Source of the DNA: a virus
DNA: 64,000 nt
Direction: 5' to 3' (one strand)
IMG/VR virus record: IMGVR_UViG_3300021085_000013
Span: 52,900-116,899 of that record
The stretch's first letter is position 1; each line of letters opens with the position of its first letter. The position numbers and the translations under genes are program-made. A model generated the notes under the pieces. It was given only the letters and a program-made list of their open reading frames with translations, made no database searches and was not told the DNA's origin. Positions 59,872 to 64,000 of the stretch are shown here, in pieces.

Positions 59872-62800
59872 TTAAGACTCTAAAGACTTAATTCTTGCTT
59901 CAAGTTCTCTAATAGCTTCGATTAAAAGACCGACCATTTTTTCATAGTCAACAGTTTTGTAAACTGTTCCGTCTTCTGCACCATCCATTAGTGGCATTTC
60001 ATGTTCTCTTACTAACATAGGTAATACCTCTTCTACTTCTTGGGCGATAAGACCTAGATCATGAAGACCTTTTCTGCTACCGCTATTCCAATCGTATTCA
60101 ACACCTCTTAACTGTAAGACTTTAGATAATGCTTCTTCAATAGTAGTCACGTTATCTTTAAGTCTCGCATCCGAGATAGAAGTTGAGTATGCAACAACAT
60201 CACCGTCAACGTGAAGGTTACCGTTACTGTATAATCTCATTTCTTCTGAGTTGTTAATGTAGAATTGTTGTAATGCACTACTGTTATTGTAGTACACATA
60301 TTCACCACCTGAGTTACCAACATACTGATTAGAATATAATCTGTAGTTAGACGTGTTAGGACCTACGGCACCTTGGTTACCCGTGTTACCTTTAGGACCA
60401 GTTGCACCAGTATAACCTTGAGCACCATTAGATCCATTAGATCCATTTGCACCAGTTAAACCTCTGTCACCTTTAGGACCCGTAGGACCAGTGTAACCTT
60501 GAGGACCTGTATTACCAGTTGTACCTTTAGGACCAGTTGAACCTGTAAGACCTTGGAAACCTTGATAACCTCTAGCACCAGTTGAACCAACAGTACCTTT
60601 AGGACCTGTAGGACCAGTGTAACCTTGAGGACCTCTAGCACCTGTGTCACCTTTAGTACCCTTAGCACCAGTTCCACCAGTTGGACCAACAGAACCTTGA
60701 GCACCAGTTGAACCAGTGTTACCTTTAGGACCTGTAGGACCAGTTGAACCAACATTACCTTTAGAACCAATAACACCTTGAGCACCTGTAGGACCAGTTG
60801 AACCAACGTTACCTTTAGCACCTAGAGCACCTTGAGCACCTGTATTACCAGTGTTACCTTTAGGACCAGTTGAACCAACGTTACCTTTAACACCAATTAT
60901 ACCTTGGAAACCTCTAGCACCACCAGCACCAGTAGAACCTTTAGGACCAACTGCACCAGTTGCACCTGTAAGACCTTGAGGACCAGTAGCACCTCTAGCA
61001 CCAGTTGCACCTTGAGCACCAGTATTACCTTTAACACCGATATCACCTTTAGTACCTTTAGCACCAGTTGAACCTGTAAAACCTTGGAAACCTTGATAAC
61101 CTCTAGCACCTGTGTTACCAACGTTACCTTTAGGACCAATAGGACCAACAGAACCTTGATTACCAGTATTACCTTTAGTACCTTTAGCACCTACAGCACC
61201 TTGAGCACCAGTAGAACCATTAGAACCTTGAGAACCCGTGTTACCAACGTTACCTTTAACACCAATTATACCTTGGAAACCTCTAGCACCAGTTGAACCT
61301 GTAGAACCAACAGCACCTTGAGCACCAGTTGAACCTGTAGAACCTTTAGGACCCGTGTTACCAACGTTACCTTTGACACCAATTACACCTTGGAAACCTC
61401 TAGCACCAGTTGAACCTGTAGAACCTTTAGGACCAGTTGAACCAACATCACCTTTAAGACCAATGATACCTTGAATACCTTGATCACCTTTAGTACCTTT
61501 AGCACCAGTTCCACCAGTTGAACCTTGGAAACCTTGAGCACCTGTAGCACCTCTGTCACCTTTAGTACCTTTAACACCAGTTGCACCAGTTATACCTTGG
61601 AAACCTTGGAAACCTTGATCACCTTTAGCACCAACATTACCTTTAGTACCAGTTATACCTTGGAAACCTTGATTACCTTTAGCACCAACATCACCTTTAG
61701 TACCTTTAGCACCAACTGTACCTTGAATACCTTGGAAACCTTGATCACCTTTAGCACCAACATTACCTTTAGTACCAGTTATACCTTGGAAACCTTGAGC
61801 ACCTGTAGCACCTCTATCACCTTTAGTACCTTTGATACCGATAACACCATTTGCACCTTGGAAACCTTGATCACCTTTAGTACCAACATTACCTTTAGCA
61901 CCAGTTATACCTTGGAAACCTTGATCACCTTTAGCACCTGTGTTACCAACGATACCTTGAATACCTCTGTCACCTTTAGCACCTTGAGCACCAGTGTTAC
62001 CTTGATCACCTTTAGTACCAATGTTACCTTTAGCACCAGTTATACCTTGGAAACCTTGATCACCTTTAGCACCTGTGCTACCTTGTTTACCTTGTACACC
62101 AATAATACCTTGTTCACCAGTATCACCTTTAGCACCTTGAGCACCTGTGTTACCAACAACACCTTTAGCACCAGTTATACCTTGGAAACCTTGATCACCT
62201 TTAGCACCTTTACCACCATCAGCTCCAGCAGCTCCAGTATTTCCTTGGAAACCTCTATCACCTTTGTCGCCTTTGTCGCCTTTTAAACCAACTTGACCTT
62301 GGAAACCTTGATCACCTTTAAGACCTTGCTCACCTCTGTCTCCATTGGCACCAGTTTTACCTTGAGCACCTTGAATACCTTGTTCACCAGTATCACCCTT
62401 AAGACCTTGGTAACCTAAATCACCTTTATCACCGGTTCTTGCGAACGTTACTATTAATTCTTCATTTGCTGAGAATACATTAGCTGCAGAAGCATATAAT
62501 GTGTTACCAGTTACTTTGAAATATGTATTAATCTCCTGTAAAGAAGAGATTGTAAATAACATATATTGAGAAGAATCTAATTTATTAGAAATTCTAATAT
62601 GACCTTTAATTGTAGATGTAGAATCATCAATAGTTCTTAAGTATTGCTGAACGTCATTGTTAGTTGCATTTAAATCATCAATATTGATTTGTGTTGCACT
62701 TCCAGCAGCGTCAGTGTTAAGACTAATATATCCTGCACCCGGATCGCCTGCGGTACCAGAATTAAATTTATAGTAGAATGTTGCTCCACCAAAATTACCT

Positions 62801-64000
62801 TCAGGACCTTGGAAACCTTGATCACCTTTATCTCCTTTAATACCTCTATCACCTTTGTCACCTTTGAAACCTTGATCTCCTTGGTCACCTTTAGCTCCAG
62901 TTCTTCCTTGGAAGCCTCTTTCACCTGTATCACCTTTTAAACCAACATCTCCTTGGTCACCTTTAGCTCCAGTATCTCCTTGGTCACCGACTTTACCATC
63001 AATACCTTGGAAACCTCTATCACCTTGATCACCTTTAAGACCTCTTTCTCCTTTGTCACCTTGGTCACCTTTGACACCAACGATACCTTGGAAACCTCTG
63101 TCACCTTTATCACCTTTAAGACCTCTGTCACCTTTAAGACCAGTATCTCCTTGGAAACCTTGGTCACCTTTAGCACCAGTATCACCTTGGTCACCTTTAG
63201 CACCAGTATCTCCTTGGTCACCTTTAGTTCCAGTTATACCTTGGAAACCTTGATCACCTTTATCGCCTTTAAGACCTATATCACCTTTAAGACCAGTTTC
63301 ACCAGTATCTCCTTGATCACCTTTAGCTCCAGTATCTCCTTGGTCACCTTTAGTTCCAGTGTTTCCTTGGAAACCTTGAATACCTCTGTCACCTTTAAGA
63401 CCTGTTTCACCTTGTTCACCAGTGTCACCTTGATCACCTTTAAGACCTTGATCACCAGTTACACCTTGATCACCAGTTATACCTTGGAAACCTTGATCAC
63501 CTTTAGTACCAACTTTACCGTCAATACCTTGATCACCTTTGTCACCTTTAAGACCAGTTTCACCATTAGCACCAGTATCTCCTTGATCACCTTTTAAACC
63601 GGTGTCACCTTGATCTCCTTTAAGACCAGTGTTTCCTTGGAAACCTTGAAGACCTCTGTCACCTTTAAGACCAGTTTCACCTTGTTCACCAGTTTCACCA
63701 GTTTCACCTTGAATACCTTGATCACCAGTTGCACCTTGATCACCAGTTATACCTTGGAAACCTTGATCACCTTTAGTACCAACTTTACCGTCAATACCTT
63801 GATCACCTTTGTCACCTTTAAGACCAGTTTCACCATTAGCACCAGTATCTCCTTGATCACCTTTTAAACCGGTGTCACCTTGATCTCCTTTAAGACCAGT
63901 GTTTCCTTGGAAACCTTGAAGACCTCTGTCACCTTTAAGACCAGTTTCACCTTGTTCACCAGTTTCACCAGTTTCACCTTGAATACCTTGATCACCAGTT
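59872..64000 (-). CDS. Giant collagen-like tail fibre with S74 chaperone domain (N-terminus beyond window)
   Basis: One reading frame open from the right edge to the stop at 59872, at least 1,375 residues. The Met at 62562 is internal, since upstream codons continue the protein with no stop. It has two long G-X-Y tracts, 64000-62800 and 62430-60360, separated by a non-collagenous beta-sandwich-like module of about 125 residues ([22 protein letters not shown]). Lys sits almost always in Y and Pro in X. The last about 105 residues match the S74 self-cleaving intramolecular chaperone ([31 protein letters not shown]). It is probably a long trimeric fibre modified by the downstream enzymes. Confidence 0.88.
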   Translation of the reverse strand, partial: TGDQGIQGETGETGEQGETGLKGDRGLQGFQGNTGLKGDQGDTGLKGDQGDTGANGETGLKGDKGDQGIDGKVGTKGDQGFQGITGDQGATGDQGIQGETGETGEQGETGLKGDRGLQGFQGNTGLKGDQGDTGLKGDQGDTGANGETGLKGDKGDQGIDGKVGTKGDQGFQGITGDQGVTGDQGLKGDQGDTGEQGETGLKGDRGIQGFQGNTGTKGDQGDTGAKGDQGDTGETGLKGDIGLKGDKGDQGFQGITGTKGDQGDTGAKGDQGDTGAKGDQGFQGDTGLKGDRGLKGDKGDRGFQGIVGVKGDQGDKGERGLKGDQGDRGFQGIDGKVGDQGDTGAKGDQGDVGLKGDTGERGFQGRTGAKGDQGDQGFKGDKGDRGIKGDKGDQGFQGPEGNFGGATFYYKFNSGTAGDPGAGYISLNTDAAGSATQINIDDLNATNNDVQQYLRTIDDSTSTIKGHIRISNKLDSSQYMLFTISSLQEINTYFKVTGNTLYASAANVFSANEELIVTFARTGDKGDLGYQGLKGDTGEQGIQGAQGKTGANGDRGEQGLKGDQGFQGQVGLKGDKGDKGDRGFQGNTGAAGADGGKGAKGDQGFQGITGAKGVVGNTGAQGAKGDTGEQGIIGVQGKQGSTGAKGDQGFQGITGAKGNIGTKGDQGNTGAQGAKGDRGIQGIVGNTGAKGDQGFQGITGAKGNVGTKGDQGFQGANGVIGIKGTKGDRGATGAQGFQGITGTKGNVGAKGDQGFQGIQGTVGAKGTKGDVGAKGNQGFQGITGTKGNVGAKGDQGFQGFQGITGATGVKGTKGDRGATGAQGFQGSTGGTGAKGTKGDQGIQGIIGLKGDVGSTGPKGSTGSTGARGFQGVIGVKGNVGNTGPKGSTGSTGAQGAVGSTGSTGARGFQGIIGVKGNVGNTGSQGSNGSTGAQGAVGAKGTKGNTGNQGSVGPIGPKGNVGNTGARGYQGFQGFTGSTGAKGTKGDIGVKGNTGAQGATGARGATGPQGLTGATGAVGPKGSTGAGGARGFQGIIGVKGNVGSTGPKGNTGNTGAQGALGAKGNVGSTGPTGAQGVIGSKGNVGSTGPTGPKGNTGSTGAQGSVGPTGGTGAKGTKGDTGARGPQGYTGPTGPKGTVGSTGARGYQGFQGLTGSTGPKGTTGNTGPQGYTGPTGPKGDRGLTGANGSNGSNGAQGYTGATGPKGNTGNQGAVGPNTSNYRLYSNQYVGNSGGEYVYYNNSSALQQFYINNSEEMRLYSNGNLHVDGDVVAYSTSISDARLKDNVTTIEEALSKVLQLRGVEYDWNSGSRKGLHDLGLIAQEVEEVLPMLVREHEMPLMDGAEDGTVYKTVDYEKMVGLLIEAIRELEARIKSLES
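63462..64000 (-). repeat. Perfect 270-bp tandem repeat inside the collagen gene
   Basis: Bases 63462-63730 and 63732-64000 are identical over 269 positions by direct reading (period 270 bp, 90 codons). The period keeps frame and G-X-Y phase. The second copy ends exactly at the window edge, so further copies may follow. It indicates recent duplication or copy-number change of fibre length. Confidence 0.9.

Noticed and set aside
60456-60821. Minus-strand alternative-frame ORFs rich in Val, Leu and Lys (also 60897-61190, 61383-61586, 62670-62933, 62937-63221)
   Set aside because: Frame shadows of the same collagen coding repeat.
61525-62286. Long plus-strand ORF rich in Thr, Ser and Leu opposite the fibre gene, plus similar ones at 62953-63597 and 63610-63867
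   Set aside because: Antisense reading of the nine-base G-X-Y codon periodicity; low-complexity product and all real genes are on the minus strand.
62560-62562. ATG as start of an 896-aa collagen protein
   Set aside because: Upstream codons are open and continue a non-collagenous module and further G-X-Y in phase.
59872-64000. Short regularly repeated sequence that could suggest a CRISPR array
   Set aside because: Repeats are nine-base coding triplet patterns in one open reading frame; no spacers of constant length.

Overview
The window is one continuous stretch of a large, AT-rich tailed-phage genome of T4-like (contractile-tail) type. Every gene I can support lies on the minus strand, so transcription runs from 64000 towards 1. 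T4-type landmarks are a gp32-like ssDNA-binding protein, baseplate wedge proteins resembling gp6, gp25 and gp53, a gp5-like OB-fold spike and a gp27-like hub. The host is most likely a member of the Bacteroidota: the phage carries a bS21 (RpsU) homologue with the C-terminal signature I associate with that phylum, start codons are preceded by A/T-rich sequence rather than Shine-Dalgarno motifs, and base composition is low-GC throughout.

Layout, in the direction of transcription. (1) 64000-59872 is the visible C-terminal part (over 1,370 codons) of a giant collagen-like fibre ending in an S74-type intramolecular chaperone domain, followed by a strong terminator. (2) 59723-53557 is an operon-like group: a 2OG/Fe(II)-oxygenase-like protein, a two-module glycosyltransferase, a lysyl-hydroxylase-like (PLOD-type) 2OG oxygenase, an ATP-grasp ligase, small proteins, a membrane protein and a DnaQ/PolB-type exonuclease. 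(3) 53428-47819 holds Hsp20, a zinc-finger-less DnaJ, ribosomal protein bS21, three small proteins with UVR-like C-termini, PhoH, RNase HII, a second glycosyltransferase and small unknowns. (4) 47781-39718 holds a class-I glutamine amidotransferase-like hydrolase, UV-damage endonuclease, dCMP deaminase and many small genes, several starting with a T4 capsid-targeting-like peptide. (5) 39682-2153 is the baseplate, tail and fibre cluster, with an S1-domain protein and an amidoligase-family enzyme embedded in it. (6) 2115-1 holds a glycine-zipper protein, a RuvC-like resolvase, a small unknown and the gp32 homologue, which runs off the left edge.

The most striking system is phage-encoded collagen modification. 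The 205-aa protein at 56284-56901 matches the catalytic domain of animal and mimivirus procollagen lysyl hydroxylases, including the HxD...H...R ligand set. It overlaps a two-module glycosyltransferase gene and lies next to a giant G-X-Y protein whose lysines sit almost always in the Y position, the site used by lysyl hydroxylases. I infer that the phage hydroxylates, and perhaps glycosylates, its own fibre.

A second theme is ribosome takeover. The phage encodes both bS21 and a four-domain S1-like protein, the two small-subunit proteins closest to mRNA docking. In Bacteroidota bS21 also helps hide the anti-Shine-Dalgarno sequence. Candidate control elements include a GATATATA box (late-promoter-like), an AAGTATAAT or TGTGTATAA box, and a three-copy 41-bp promoter or leader cassette. 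There is no gene-free stretch over 300 bases, and I recognised no tRNA, CRISPR array, insertion sequence or attachment site.
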